A stretch of DNA of 64,000 bases from an uncultured Lachnospiraceae bacterium (GCA_910586125.1 CAJUHP010000018.1:10606-74605); one strand, 5' to 3'. Positions 42,417 to 51,457 are shown, counted from the first letter of the stretch. Made by a program: numbers and translations. Notes: a model not told the origin generated them from the letters alone.

Positions 42417-44093
42417 TTGAAAACAAATCTGAGAATCGGAGAGATATTGACCGAGCGGGGATATGTCAGCCAGGCGCAGATGGAAGAAGCGCTGGCGTAT
42501 CAGAAGGAACACAGGGATCGCCGCGTGGGCCAGATCTTGATCGAGCTGCATTTTGTGACGGAGCAGCAGGTGCTGGAGGCGTTAGCCAGCAGGCTGGAGA
42601 TGGAGATCGTGGACGTGGCGGCGCAGAGGGTGGATCTGGACGCGGTGGCTATGCTCGACAAGGAACTGGCGGAGAAAAATTTGTTTCTTCCTCTCAGCGT
42701 GAAAAACCACACGATGGTTTTAGTGACAAACGATCCTCTGAACTATTTTGCGCTGGAGGAGGCGCGCCAGCAGACCGGCTGTTATCTGGATATCCGCCTT
42801 AGCGAAGAAAAACCGCTGCGCCAGGCGATTTCCTACTACTTTGCGGAGGTGGGGGCCAGGCAGGCCGCCATTCAGGCAAACGCGGGCTTTGGCGTGGACG
42901 AACTGGAGGAACTGGGCGTTACGGATCTGGAGAATGCGGACGAGGAAGCGCCGGTGATCCATCTGTTGAACAGTCTGGTGGAGCGGGCCATCAAGAGCAA
43001 TGCCAGCGACATTCACATCGAGCCGTTTGAGCGGGAAACCAAGGTGCGGATGCGGATTGACGGCGTGATCATGGAGTATGTGACGCTGCAGCGAAACGTG
43101 CATCAGTCGCTGATTGCCCGCATCAAGATCATGTCCGGTCTGGATATCGCGGAAAAGCGGATTCCCCAGGACGGTCATTTTCGGGTGAGAACAGAGAGCG
43201 GTCCGGTCAATATCCGCGTCTCTCTGATTCCCACGGTATTCGGAGAAAAGGCGGTGCTGCGCGTCCTGACTTCATCGGGGCAGCTTGACTATGCCGGGCA
43301 GTTCGGCATGGACGATGAGAGTTACCAGCGTTTTCTGCCCATGTTAAACTGTTCTAACGGCATTATCTATATCACCGGCCCCACCGGAAGCGGCAAATCC
43401 ACGACGCTGTATATGGTGCTGGATTATCTGTCGGAGCGCATGCTGAATATCTCGACCATCGAGGATCCGGTGGAAAAGAATGTGCCCGGCATCAATCAGA
43501 CCCAGGTCAATCCGCCGGCGGGGCTGACCTTTGAAGTCGGCCTGCGGGCGCTTCTGCGCCAGGACCCGGATGTGATTATGGTGGGAGAGACGAGAGACAA
43601 GGAGACGGCCGAGATTTCGGTCCGTGCCGCGATCACCGGCCATGTCGTGCTCAGCACGCTGCACACCAACGACGCGGCTTCCAGCATCGTCCGTCTGGAA
43701 GATATGGGGGTGGAAACGTATCTGGTAGCCAATTCGCTGGTGGGCATGGTGGCTCAGCGCCTGATGCGCAAGGTATGCACAAACTGTGCGCAGGAGATGG
43801 AAACTTCTCCGGAAGAGCGCCGTTTTCTGGGAGAGGATGTGAAGCGGGTGCGCCGGGGCAGGGGATGCAATCACTGCAACCACACCGGATACCGGGGCCG
43901 GATCGCGGTGCATGAGATTTTGACGGTGGACGCGCCGCTGCGCCGGCTGATCAGCCGCCAGGCTTCCATGGAAGAGATCGTGAACTATGCCAGAGAACAG
44001 CAGCAGATGCGCACCCTGAAGGAAAACGGGGTCAAGCTGGTAAAGGACGGCGTGACGACGCCGGAAGAACTGATGAAGATCGCGTACGAGTGA
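42417..44093 (+). CDS. pilB: Type IV pilus assembly ATPase PilB
   Basis: 558 residues with a TTG start after agagaggagg. The N-terminal MshEN/T2SSE_N domain (IGEILTERGYVSQAQMEEAL) precedes the ATPase: SDIHIEPFE, Walker A GPTGSGKST near 321, EDPVEKNVPG, Walker B IMVGETRDKETA, His box GHVVLSTLHTND, and the zinc tetracysteine CTNCAQ near 456 with CNHCNHTGY that marks PilB/GspE extension motors. It is the last gene of the operon that starts with pilT. MshE-type N domains can bind c-di-GMP; whether this one does is not clear. Confidence 0.94.
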   Translation: MKTNLRIGEILTERGYVSQAQMEEALAYQKEHRDRRVGQILIELHFVTEQQVLEALASRLEMEIVDVAAQRVDLDAVAMLDKELAEKNLFLPLSVKNHTMVLVTNDPLNYFALEEARQQTGCYLDIRLSEEKPLRQAISYYFAEVGARQAAIQANAGFGVDELEELGVTDLENADEEAPVIHLLNSLVERAIKSNASDIHIEPFERETKVRMRIDGVIMEYVTLQRNVHQSLIARIKIMSGLDIAEKRIPQDGHFRVRTESGPVNIRVSLIPTVFGEKAVLRVLTSSGQLDYAGQFGMDDESYQRFLPMLNCSNGIIYITGPTGSGKSTTLYMVLDYLSERMLNISTIEDPVEKNVPGINQTQVNPPAGLTFEVGLRALLRQDPDVIMVGETRDKETAEISVRAAITGHVVLSTLHTNDAASSIVRLEDMGVETYLVANSLVGMVAQRLMRKVCTNCAQEMETSPEERRFLGEDVKRVRRGRGCNHCNHTGYRGRIAVHEILTVDAPLRRLISRQASMEEIVNYAREQQQMRTLKENGVKLVKDGVTTPEELMKIAYE

Positions 44094-44133
44094 GGGCAAA
44101 GAAACACCCTTTGGAATATTTTGCGGATAAAAC

Positions 44134-44179
44134 AGAGCCGATGGACTGTGAAAAACTCATTTCACAATTCATTGGCTCT
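44134..44179. terminator. Long hairpin after the pilus operon
   Basis: 20-base arms (44134-44153 and 44160-44179) pair with two G-U pairs and one mismatch around a 6-base loop. The plus-strand continuation gcggtattttatg has only a weak T-run. Position suggests the end of the pilus transcript; a small mobile palindrome is the alternative. The rest of the 285-base gap holds the marR promoter and operator. Confidence 0.5.
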
Positions 44180-44268
44180 GCGGTATTTTATGTCCCCGGC
44201 AAAAATTTCAACCTCTGCCCCATCATAAATCGATGTATTTCCATTTCTGCTTTATTGCCTTCCCCTCC

Positions 44269-44297
44269 TTGACATGCTCCCAAAGCAATGCTAGACT
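44269..44297 (+). promoter_or_regulatory. Promoter of the MarR gene
   Basis: TTGACA (44269-44274), 17 bases, TAGACT (44292-44297). The same layout recurs before the ABC pair at 44904. Confidence 0.8.
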
Positions 44298-44315
44298 ACT
44301 CTTCGTAACAGATGA

Positions 44316-44328
44316 TTAACGTAGTTAA
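44316..44328. promoter_or_regulatory. MarR operator candidate 1
   Basis: Inverted repeat TTAAC-gta-GTTAA starting 19 bases after the -10 box, that is, just past the expected transcription start. The same repeat with centre ata lies at the same distance from the second promoter. Confidence 0.7.
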
Positions 44329-44378
44329 ATATAGAGGCGGCGGATAGAAATACAATCAAAAATGGGGTAAGGAGATAA

Positions 44379-44846
44379 ATGAAACCGGTAGGAATCGAAC
44401 AGGAATTGATACAGGCACTGGGCCGTCTGGGAAAGATGCATATGGGAAATCTTTTTCAGGGCATCACCAGAGGGGAATTTTCCGTGCTGCTCGCGCTGGA
44501 ACAGTATGAAAAGCAGCATCAGGGAGAGGGGATCAAGGCATCAAGGCTGGCAGAGCTGGCGGAGGCGTCGCCGCAGGCGCTGTCCCGGACGCTGCGCGGA
44601 CTGGAGAGCAAGGGATACGTGCAGAGGAAAGCCGATCCCCGCGACCGGCGCAATGCCTGCATCTGTTTGACTGAGCCGGCCCATGATGCGATGGAGGCAG
44701 GAAAAAGGCGGATGAATCTGCTTTTTGGCCGCGTGGTGGAAGAGATGGGGGAGGAGGAGATCCGGGAACTGACCGTGCGTCTGAACCGTCTGGTGGATGT
44801 GATGCGCCGTGTGGGAGCCGGGGAGAATGCGGAGCCGCTTGCTTAG
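44379..44846 (+). CDS. MarR family regulator
   Basis: 155 residues with the MarR winged helix: FSVLLALEQYEKQH, IKASRLAELAEASPQALSRT, LESKGYVQRKADPRDRRN (the DxRD wing) and a C-terminal dimer helix. MarR proteins are dimeric repressors released by small ligands. The gene is followed by two ABC exporter genes and both promoters carry the same 13-base inverted repeat, so autorepression and repression of the exporter are strongly suggested. Confidence 0.92.
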   Translation: MKPVGIEQELIQALGRLGKMHMGNLFQGITRGEFSVLLALEQYEKQHQGEGIKASRLAELAEASPQALSRTLRGLESKGYVQRKADPRDRRNACICLTEPAHDAMEAGKRRMNLLFGRVVEEMGEEEIRELTVRLNRLVDVMRRVGAGENAEPLA

Positions 44847-44903
44847 TGTTTGGAAATATCCGGGGCATTCTTTGAAAACTTTGTGATTTTTTCCTTGTGC
44901 TTC

Positions 44904-44932
44904 TTGACAGAGGGGAAACGCGGTGTTAGACT
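44904..44932 (+). promoter_or_regulatory. Promoter of the ABC exporter pair
   Basis: TTGACA (44904-44909), 17 bases, TAGACT (44927-44932): both boxes and the spacing equal those of the marR promoter. Confidence 0.8.
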
Positions 44933-44949
44933 ACGTTTCACAGCAAATC

Positions 44950-44962
44950 TTAACATAGTTAA
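44950..44962. promoter_or_regulatory. MarR operator candidate 2
   Basis: Inverted repeat TTAAC-ata-GTTAA, 18 bases after the -10 box of the exporter promoter, matching operator 1. Confidence 0.7.
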
Positions 44963-45071
44963 ATAATTTGTTTGGTCCGGCGCGGCTGTCCGGCCTTTAT
45001 CCGTTTGCGGAGGAAAGCGGCGCGGCCGTGGAGCCTGGACACAGCGCATCAAAAAAGAGAGGAGACAGAGG

Positions 45072-47363
45072 ATGCTTAGAATTCTGAAATACCTGCGGGG
45101 CTTTGAGGCGTCGGTTGCGGCGATCCTGGTTCTGCTGGTTCTGCAGGCTTATGGAGATCTGGCTCTGCCCAATTACACCTCCCGGATTGTGGATGTGGGC
45201 ATTCAGCAGGGCGGCATCGATCAGGCGGCGCCAGAAGTCATACGGGAAAGCGAATTTCATAAGCTGTTGTTTTTGATGACAGAGGAAGAGCGGGAGCTGG
45301 TGCAGAATTCCTACGAGCGCATAAGCCGTGACACGCTGGAGACTTCGGACTATGAGAAGTACCAAACGACCTATCCGCTTCTTAAGGAAGAGCCCCTGTA
45401 CCGGCTGAAGGCGAAGGACGGACAGACAAAGGAGCAGTTGGAAGACTGTTTTGGTTTTCCCATGGTTATGCTTTCGTTTCAGGAGGAGGCAGGAGCTAAC
45501 CAAGTTCTGCCGGAGGGAGATCTGCCGGACGACGAGATTCTTCGTCTGCGCGAGGCGGTGGCCGGGCAGATGGGCGATATGTCGGAGACGCTGATCGCCC
45601 AGAGAGCGGTTCTCTATGTGCGCGGCGAATATGAGGCCGTCGGGGTGGATCTGGGAAAGCTTCAGACTAAGTATCTGCTTCGGACGGGAACCAGTATGCT
45701 GGGGATCTCGATTCTGATTATGAGTACGGCGATTCTGATCGGTCTGCTGGCGGCTAGGACGGCGGCAGGCGTCGGAATGAAGCTGCGCCGCCAGGTCTTT
45801 GGGAAGGTGGTTTCTTTTTCTCACACAGAGCTGGACCGTTTTTCCACGGCCTCTCTGATCACGCGCAGCACCAACGATATTCAGCAGGTGCAGATGGTTT
45901 CGGTGATGCTGCTGCGCATGGTGGCCTACGCTCCGATTCTGGGAATCGGCGGGATTGTCAAGGTGGCCAACACCCGGACCGGGATGAGCTGGATCATTGT
46001 GGTGGCGGTGGCTGCCGTAGTGTCGCTGGTCTTAGTGCTGATGAAGGTTGCCATGCCCAAATTCCGCAAAATGCAGGAGCTGGTGGACCGGATGAATCTG
46101 GTGGCCAGGGAGATCCTGACTGGTCTTCCGGTCATTCGTGCGTTCAGCCGGGAGCGCTACGAGGAAAAGCGCTTTGACCGGGCCAACCGGGATCTGATGG
46201 ATACGCAGTTGTTTACCAACCGGGTCATGACCTTTATGAATCCCATGATGATGCTGATTATGAACGGTGTGACGATTCTGATTGTCTGGGCGGGCGGCCA
46301 GGGGATCGACATGGGCAATCTTCAGGTCGGAGATATGATCGCCTTTATCACCTATACCATGCAGATTGTCAGCTCTTTTCTGATGCTGACCATGGTATCG
46401 ATCATGCTGCCCCGCGCCGGGGTTGCTGCCAGACGAATCGACGAGATCAGGGAGACGCAGCCGGTGATCGGGGATGCGCTGGAGACCGAGCTGGTTCACA
46501 GAGAAAAAGGAGACTGGAAGGGCGAGCTGGTATTTCACGACGTAAGCTTTCGTTACCCCGGCGCGGACGAGGATGCGCTGGAGCATATTTCCTTTGCGGC
46601 ACAGCCGGGAAAGACCACGGCCATTATAGGAAGTACCGGCTGCGGCAAGAGTACGCTACTAAATCTGATTCCCCGCTTCTATGATGTGACGCAGGGCGAC
46701 GTGACAATCGACGGGGTGGATATCCGAAAAATCCCGCAGAAGGAGCTGCGTGACCTTCTGGGATATGTGCCGCAGAAGGGCGTGCTCTTTTCCGGCACCA
46801 TTGAGACAAACTTGAAATTCGGCGGCGGAGAGATTACGGATACACAGATGCAAAAAGCGGCGGAGATTGCGCAGGCATCGGAGTTTATTCAGACCAAATC
46901 CGACGGGTATGACAGCCCGATTTCGCAGGGAGGCACCAATGTGTCCGGCGGTCAGAAACAGCGTCTGTCCATCGCCAGAGCCATCGCCAAAAATCCCAAG
47001 ATATATCTGTTTGACGACAGCTTTTCCGCCCTGGATTACAAGACGGACATCGCGCTGAGGAGGGCGCTGTCCGTGCGCACGGCCGAGGCCACGGTGCTGA
47101 TTGTGGCCCAGCGGATCAGCACCATTCTTCACGCGGATCAGATTATTGTGCTGGACGAGGGCAAAATCGCTGGGATCGGCACGCATGAGGAGCTGCTGCA
47201 AAGCTGCAGATCGTATCAGGAAATCGCCCGCTCGCAGCTTTCGGAGGAAGAACTGTCCAAAGGGACGGCGCCGGCTGCGGCCAGAGAGGCAGCAAATCAA
47301 GAAGGAGCCGTGACGGCTTCGGGCGCGCAGGAAAAAACGCAGAAAGGAGGGAGCAGGATATGA
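45072..47363 (+). CDS. Heterodimeric ABC exporter, subunit with degenerate Walker B
   Basis: 763 residues, longer than usual because about 150 residues (about 55-205) are inserted between the first two membrane helices and are probably extracellular. The ATPase has Walker A GSTGCGKST, signature VSGGQKQRLSIAR and Walker B IYLFDDSFSALD: the catalytic Glu is Asp, as in the inactive-site subunit of heterodimeric exporters. ATGA overlap joins it to the partner gene. Such MarR-linked pairs usually export drugs, peptides or bile-like compounds; the substrate is not visible. Confidence 0.9.
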   Translation: MLRILKYLRGFEASVAAILVLLVLQAYGDLALPNYTSRIVDVGIQQGGIDQAAPEVIRESEFHKLLFLMTEEERELVQNSYERISRDTLETSDYEKYQTTYPLLKEEPLYRLKAKDGQTKEQLEDCFGFPMVMLSFQEEAGANQVLPEGDLPDDEILRLREAVAGQMGDMSETLIAQRAVLYVRGEYEAVGVDLGKLQTKYLLRTGTSMLGISILIMSTAILIGLLAARTAAGVGMKLRRQVFGKVVSFSHTELDRFSTASLITRSTNDIQQVQMVSVMLLRMVAYAPILGIGGIVKVANTRTGMSWIIVVAVAAVVSLVLVLMKVAMPKFRKMQELVDRMNLVAREILTGLPVIRAFSRERYEEKRFDRANRDLMDTQLFTNRVMTFMNPMMMLIMNGVTILIVWAGGQGIDMGNLQVGDMIAFITYTMQIVSSFLMLTMVSIMLPRAGVAARRIDEIRETQPVIGDALETELVHREKGDWKGELVFHDVSFRYPGADEDALEHISFAAQPGKTTAIIGSTGCGKSTLLNLIPRFYDVTQGDVTIDGVDIRKIPQKELRDLLGYVPQKGVLFSGTIETNLKFGGGEITDTQMQKAAEIAQASEFIQTKSDGYDSPISQGGTNVSGGQKQRLSIARAIAKNPKIYLFDDSFSALDYKTDIALRRALSVRTAEATVLIVAQRISTILHADQIIVLDEGKIAGIGTHEELLQSCRSYQEIARSQLSEEELSKGTAPAAAREAANQEGAVTASGAQEKTQKGGSRI

Positions 47364-49276
47364 GCGAAAATACGGGAAATCAGAGGCGGCCGATGCGGGG
47401 CGGCATGGGTCACGGTCCCGGCCACGGGATGATGGGGGAGAAGCCGAAGGATTTTAAGGGTTCCATCCGCAAGATGTTAAAGGTGGTGAAGACGTACCGC
47501 ATCGGTCTGATCTTTGTGATTGTGTTTGCGGTGGGAAGCACCATATTTGATATTCTGGGTCCCAAGATTCTGAGCCGCGCAACCGACGAACTGTTTGCGG
47601 GCCTGACGAAAAAGGTACAGGGACTGGGCGGGATTGATTTTGCAAAGGTGGGACAGATTCTTTTGCTGCTCCTGGGCATGTATGTTCTCAGCTCGATCTT
47701 TGCCTTCGTACAGGGCTGGATTATGAGCGGGGTGTCGCAGAAGGTCAGCTATCAGTTCCGCAGGCAGATTTCCGAGAAAATCAGCCGTATGCCCATGAAC
47801 TATTTTGAGTCCCGCACCAACGGCGAGGTACTCTCCCGCATCACCAACGATGTGGATACGCTGGGACAAAGCCTGAATCAGAGCATCACGACGCTGATCA
47901 CTTCCGTCACCACCATGATCGGCGTGCTGATTATGATGCTGTCCATCAGTCCGCTGATGACGCTGATCGCACTGGTGATCCTGCCGGTTTCCTCCCTTCT
48001 GATTATGGTTGTGATGAAGAAATCTCAGAAATTTTTCCGCAGCCAGCAGGAATATCTGGGGCATGTAAACGGCCAGGTGGAGGAAGTCTACGGCGGCCTG
48101 AACGTGGTAAAGGCTTTTAACCGGGAAGAACAAGTGATAGAAGAGTTTGACCGCGATAATACCATGCTGTATCAGTCCGCCTGGAAATCACAGTTTCTCT
48201 CCGGCATGATGCAGCCTATCATGCAGTTTGTGGGCAATCTGGGCTATGTGGGCGTGGCGGTTTCCGGCAGTATGCTGGCGATCAGCGGCAGAATTACCGT
48301 GGGCAGTATTCAGGCGTTTATCCAGTATGTCCGCAGGTTTACCCAGCCGATCATACAGATCGCGCAGGTCACAAATATGTTGCAGTCCATGGCCGCGGCG
48401 GCCGAGCGGGTGTTCGAGTTTCTGGAGGAGAACGAGGAAGATCAGAAAGCGGCGTCCCATGCCGTGCTGACGGAGAAAAAGACGGCAGAGGACGGGAGCA
48501 TGACGAAAGAGACAAGACCTGTGACCATAGAGGATCTGAAGGGGCAGGTGACGTTCGAGCATGTGCGGTTCGGTTATCAGCCGGATAAGATTATCATCGG
48601 GGATTTCAGCGCTGTGGTGCAGCCCGGCCAGATGGTGGCGATCGTAGGTCCGACCGGCGCAGGAAAGACGACCATGGTCAAGCTTTTGATGCGTTTTTAT
48701 GACGTCAATGCGGGAAGCATCCGGATCGACGGCTATGATATCCGCGATTTTGACCGCAGCGAACTGCGGGAGGCGTTCGGCATGGTTTTACAGGATACCT
48801 GGCTTTTTAAGGGAACCATTATGGAAAATATCCGCTACGGAAGGCAGGATGCCACCGACGAAGAGGTGATCGAGGCGGCCAAGGCAGCCCATGCTCACCG
48901 CTTTATCCAGACGCTTCCCGGCGGCTATCAGATGGAGCTGAACGAGGAGGCAAGCAATGTCTCCCAGGGGCAGAAGCAGCTTCTGACGATCGCCAGAGCT
49001 ATTTTGGCGGACAATAAGGTTCTGATTCTGGACGAGGCAACCAGCTCGGTGGATACCCGCACCGAGCAGAGGATTCAGAAGGCCATGAGCAATCTGATGC
49101 GGGGCCGCACCAGCTTTGTCATCGCCCACCGTCTGTCCACGATCAAGGACGCGGATCTGATCCTGGTTATGAAAGACGGCGATATTGTGGAACAGGGAAC
49201 CCATGACGAGCTGCTCTTGCGCGGCGGCTTCTATGCAAAGCTGTATAACTCACAGTTTGAGGAGGCGACGGCGTAA
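47360..49276 (+). CDS. Heterodimeric ABC exporter, subunit with canonical Walker B
   Basis: 638 residues. A Gly/His/Met-rich start (MRGGMGHGPGHGMMGEKP) precedes the membrane domain (from about 45). The ATPase has Walker A GPTGAGKTT, a variant signature VSQGQKQLLTIAR and a canonical Walker B VLILDEATSSVD. Together with the upstream subunit this makes one consensus and one degenerate ATP site. Translationally coupled to it by ATGA. The metal-binding-looking N-terminus is common in this subfamily and has no proven function. Confidence 0.9.
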   Translation: MSENTGNQRRPMRGGMGHGPGHGMMGEKPKDFKGSIRKMLKVVKTYRIGLIFVIVFAVGSTIFDILGPKILSRATDELFAGLTKKVQGLGGIDFAKVGQILLLLLGMYVLSSIFAFVQGWIMSGVSQKVSYQFRRQISEKISRMPMNYFESRTNGEVLSRITNDVDTLGQSLNQSITTLITSVTTMIGVLIMMLSISPLMTLIALVILPVSSLLIMVVMKKSQKFFRSQQEYLGHVNGQVEEVYGGLNVVKAFNREEQVIEEFDRDNTMLYQSAWKSQFLSGMMQPIMQFVGNLGYVGVAVSGSMLAISGRITVGSIQAFIQYVRRFTQPIIQIAQVTNMLQSMAAAAERVFEFLEENEEDQKAASHAVLTEKKTAEDGSMTKETRPVTIEDLKGQVTFEHVRFGYQPDKIIIGDFSAVVQPGQMVAIVGPTGAGKTTMVKLLMRFYDVNAGSIRIDGYDIRDFDRSELREAFGMVLQDTWLFKGTIMENIRYGRQDATDEEVIEAAKAAHAHRFIQTLPGGYQMELNEEASNVSQGQKQLLTIARAILADNKVLILDEATSSVDTRTEQRIQKAMSNLMRGRTSFVIAHRLSTIKDADLILVMKDGDIVEQGTHDELLLRGGFYAKLYNSQFEEATA

Positions 49277-49340
49277 CGCATTCACCCATTTACCTTCCCC
49301 TGCATATAATACCGGAAGAGGAGCTTTTCGGAGGCAAGGG

Positions 49341-49604
49341 ATGCGCCTGTACGATTTAAAAGAAAAAGAAGTGATCAACGTCTGCGACTGCCGCAGGCTC
49401 GGCTTTGTCAGCGACGTGGTGTTTGAATTTCCAAGCGGCCATATCGCGGCCTTTATTGTGCCGGGGCCCGGTCATATCTGCGGCATATTCGGCCGGGATA
49501 CGGAATATGTGATTCCTTTTTCCTGCGTCCGCCAGATCGGCGGCGACATTATTCTGGTGGATGTCAAAGTGGAGGAGATCCTGCAAAAATGTGAGGGATT
49601 CTGA
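49341..49604 (+). CDS. YlmC/YmxH family sporulation protein
   Basis: 87 residues; the ATG at 49341 follows cggaggcaaggg and gives the normal size. LYDLKEKEVINVCDCRRLGF, DVVFEFPSGHIAAFIVPGP and VIPFSCVRQIGGDIILVDV form a PRC-barrel of the YlmC/YmxH type found in endospore formers. CATATAAT at 49303-49310 resembles a sigma-E -10 (CATACANT) and also contains TATAAT; I cannot decide between them. Confidence 0.88.
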   Translation: MRLYDLKEKEVINVCDCRRLGFVSDVVFEFPSGHIAAFIVPGPGHICGIFGRDTEYVIPFSCVRQIGGDIILVDVKVEEILQKCEGF

Positions 49605-49735
49605 CAGGGGCGGCCGTCTTTTTTCTGATCGCAGGATTTCGGGAACCGGATATGTTAATGATCTTTTTCGGTTTGATCTGGCTTGTGAACGGTTGCCTGT
49701 GGGTGAGAAGGGAATTGCCGCTTCAATCCAAATAG
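49601..49735 (+). CDS. Possible small hydrophobic protein
   Basis: A 44-codon frame that would start with CTG in a CTGA overlap with the ylmC stop (or with ATG at 49652). It encodes two hydrophobic stretches (TGAAVFFLIAGF and MLMIFFGLIWLVNGCLWV) and a basic end, like many short membrane proteins. There is no other explanation for this sequence, but the start codon is doubtful, so it may be a remnant. Confidence 0.3.
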   Translation: MTGAAVFFLIAGFREPDMLMIFFGLIWLVNGCLWVRRELPLQSK

Positions 49736-49771
49736 AGAGGACGCCGCATCCCCGTGAGAAAGAAAAAAATA

Positions 49772-49808
49772 ACGGCCGCAGAGACTGGCTTTTGGACTCT
49801 GCGGCCGT
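49772..49808 (-). terminator. Terminator of the sulfatase gene
   Basis: Perfect 12-bp stem acggccgcagag/ctctgcggccgt. On the minus strand it is followed by TTATTTTTTTCTTTC. Confidence 0.85.
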
Positions 49809-49842
49809 CCTGTCTGAAAACCGCGTCAGGTTTGTCAGATTT

Positions 49843-51321
49843 TTACTCCGTGAATTCTTCCGGGTACTTTTCCCGCAGCAGATCCGCGCCGTACTCGCGG
49901 GGCGTCCCCTTCAGGCGCTCTGCATAGGAGGCAAGCTGTCCTCTGCTGTGTTCCGGTCCGCCCTCCCGCATGACCGTCCACATGGGATCGGCGTCGTAGT
50001 GCGAGGTTTTCATCATGGCATCGTTCCAGTCAAGAATCATCTTGGCGCCTCTGGCGCAGAGATCCGGGCGTTCCGGTGCCAGATTATGCTGTTCGTGCGG
50101 GTCTTGTTTGATATCAAACAGCATCTCGTCCGGCAGAAGATGACCGCCGCCGTGGACGGTGCGGATATAGATATAATCGTCGAACCGTACGCTGCGCTGA
50201 CAGACATGGGCGCATTGGGTCAGCACCGCGCAGGGTTTTCCGCAGTCAGTTCCGTCCCGAAGCGTGGCCGCAAAGGACTTTCCGTCGTAGCGGTAGCGCC
50301 CCGGCACAATCATCGGCGTTCCCAGCAGCTCCTGTATCGTGGGAGCCAGGTCGGTATTGTCATGAAACCCTTCTGCCGCGGCGTTGGCCCGCATACCCGG
50401 CCAACGGATGATCAGAGGAATCCGGCAAACCGGCTCGTCGGCCATGCCGTGTTCGGCGTAGACGCCGAATTCTCCCAGATCTTCTCCGTGATCCGCGGTG
50501 ATGAGGATGGCCAGATCGTCGTTATAGAGCCCGTTGTCCTTCATCCAGCCCAAGATTTTTCCGATATGATCGTCGGTATAGCGTATACCGGCGTCATACT
50601 GATTCAGAAAATGTCTGGCTTCCTCCCGGTTCTTTAAGCTGCCGGGGTGTTTGGGCCAGACGTCAAAATGATCATCGTTCCACATATTGATCTCGTTGGC
50701 GCCGTGCGGGCCGATATGAAGCTTGTGTTCGGCAAAAATTTCTTCCGTGATCCAGTCATCCGGCAGAGGCTCCCCCTCAAACGGGTCATATCCGGCGGGC
50801 GTCCGGTAAGGCGTATGCGGGTCCCAGTAATGCACATGTATCATCCAGTTATCCTGCTTCCCGTTTTGTTCCAGCCAGTTCAAAACATAGGGCGTCACCA
50901 TCTCGGCAGATTCGCCGCCCCTTCTCCCGACATTGTAGCACTCGTTAAAGCCGGCCTGAAACCACCATGCGCTGTGGCGCTCCGCAAAGGTGGAGAAAGA
51001 TACGGTGCGCATACCGGCCCGCCGAAACTGCATAAACAGGCCGTTCTCGGACATATCGTCGGTAAAGCTGCGGGTCGTGCCCTGCAGCCGCATGTCCGCC
51101 GCGGTGCCGCCGTGTCCGACAACGCCGGTGTGAATGCCGTACTGGCCGCTTATCAGGGACGCCCGCGAAGGAAGACAGGGGGCGTTGGGGCAGTAATACC
51201 GGTCAAAACGCACCCCCTCTTTCGCGACGGAATCCATAACCGGCGTGGTATTCCGGCCATAGCCGTAGCATCCCATATGGTCCGCCCGCAGGGTGTCGAT
51301 ATCAAACATCAGAACTCTCAT
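49843..51321 (-). CDS. Sulfatase (Cys-type)
   Basis: 492 residues. The ATG at 51321 follows AAGGGAGGG and begins MRVLMFDIDTLRADHMG, the metal-binding start of the family; an extension to 51399 has no ribosome binding site. C49-LPSR (C-x-P-S-R) is the site where Cys is turned into formylglycine. ITADHGEDLGEF and the C-terminal domain (FDIKQDPHEQHNL) also fit. No signal peptide, so cytosolic. Members remove sulfate from sugars or choline sulfate-like substrates. It needs an activating enzyme (anSME) that is not in the window. The related phosphonate/phosphodiesterase function cannot be excluded. Confidence 0.88.
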   Translation of the reverse strand: MRVLMFDIDTLRADHMGCYGYGRNTTPVMDSVAKEGVRFDRYYCPNAPCLPSRASLISGQYGIHTGVVGHGGTAADMRLQGTTRSFTDDMSENGLFMQFRRAGMRTVSFSTFAERHSAWWFQAGFNECYNVGRRGGESAEMVTPYVLNWLEQNGKQDNWMIHVHYWDPHTPYRTPAGYDPFEGEPLPDDWITEEIFAEHKLHIGPHGANEINMWNDDHFDVWPKHPGSLKNREEARHFLNQYDAGIRYTDDHIGKILGWMKDNGLYNDDLAILITADHGEDLGEFGVYAEHGMADEPVCRIPLIIRWPGMRANAAAEGFHDNTDLAPTIQELLGTPMIVPGRYRYDGKSFAATLRDGTDCGKPCAVLTQCAHVCQRSVRFDDYIYIRTVHGGGHLLPDEMLFDIKQDPHEQHNLAPERPDLCARGAKMILDWNDAMMKTSHYDADPMWTVMREGGPEHSRGQLASYAERLKGTPREYGADLLREKYPEEFTE

Positions 51322-51428
51322 AGAACCCTCCCTTGTTTTCTTTTTATTATACAGGAAGCGGACGGACCGCGCAAGGGCGGGGTGAGAAATGATTTCCAAT
51401 TAATTGGAAGATTTTTTCAGAAATCCTC

Positions 51429-51457
51429 TTGCCTTATTGTGCAGAAACGAATATAAT
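51429..51457 (+). promoter_or_regulatory. Promoter of nrdR
   Basis: TTGCCT (51429-51434), 17 bases, TATAAT (51452-51457), 57 bases before the nrdR ATG. Confidence 0.65.

Noticed and set aside
49561..50637. 358-codon plus-strand frame opposite the sulfatase
   Set aside because: The minus-strand sulfatase has catalytic motifs, a ribosome binding site and a terminator; this frame has none.
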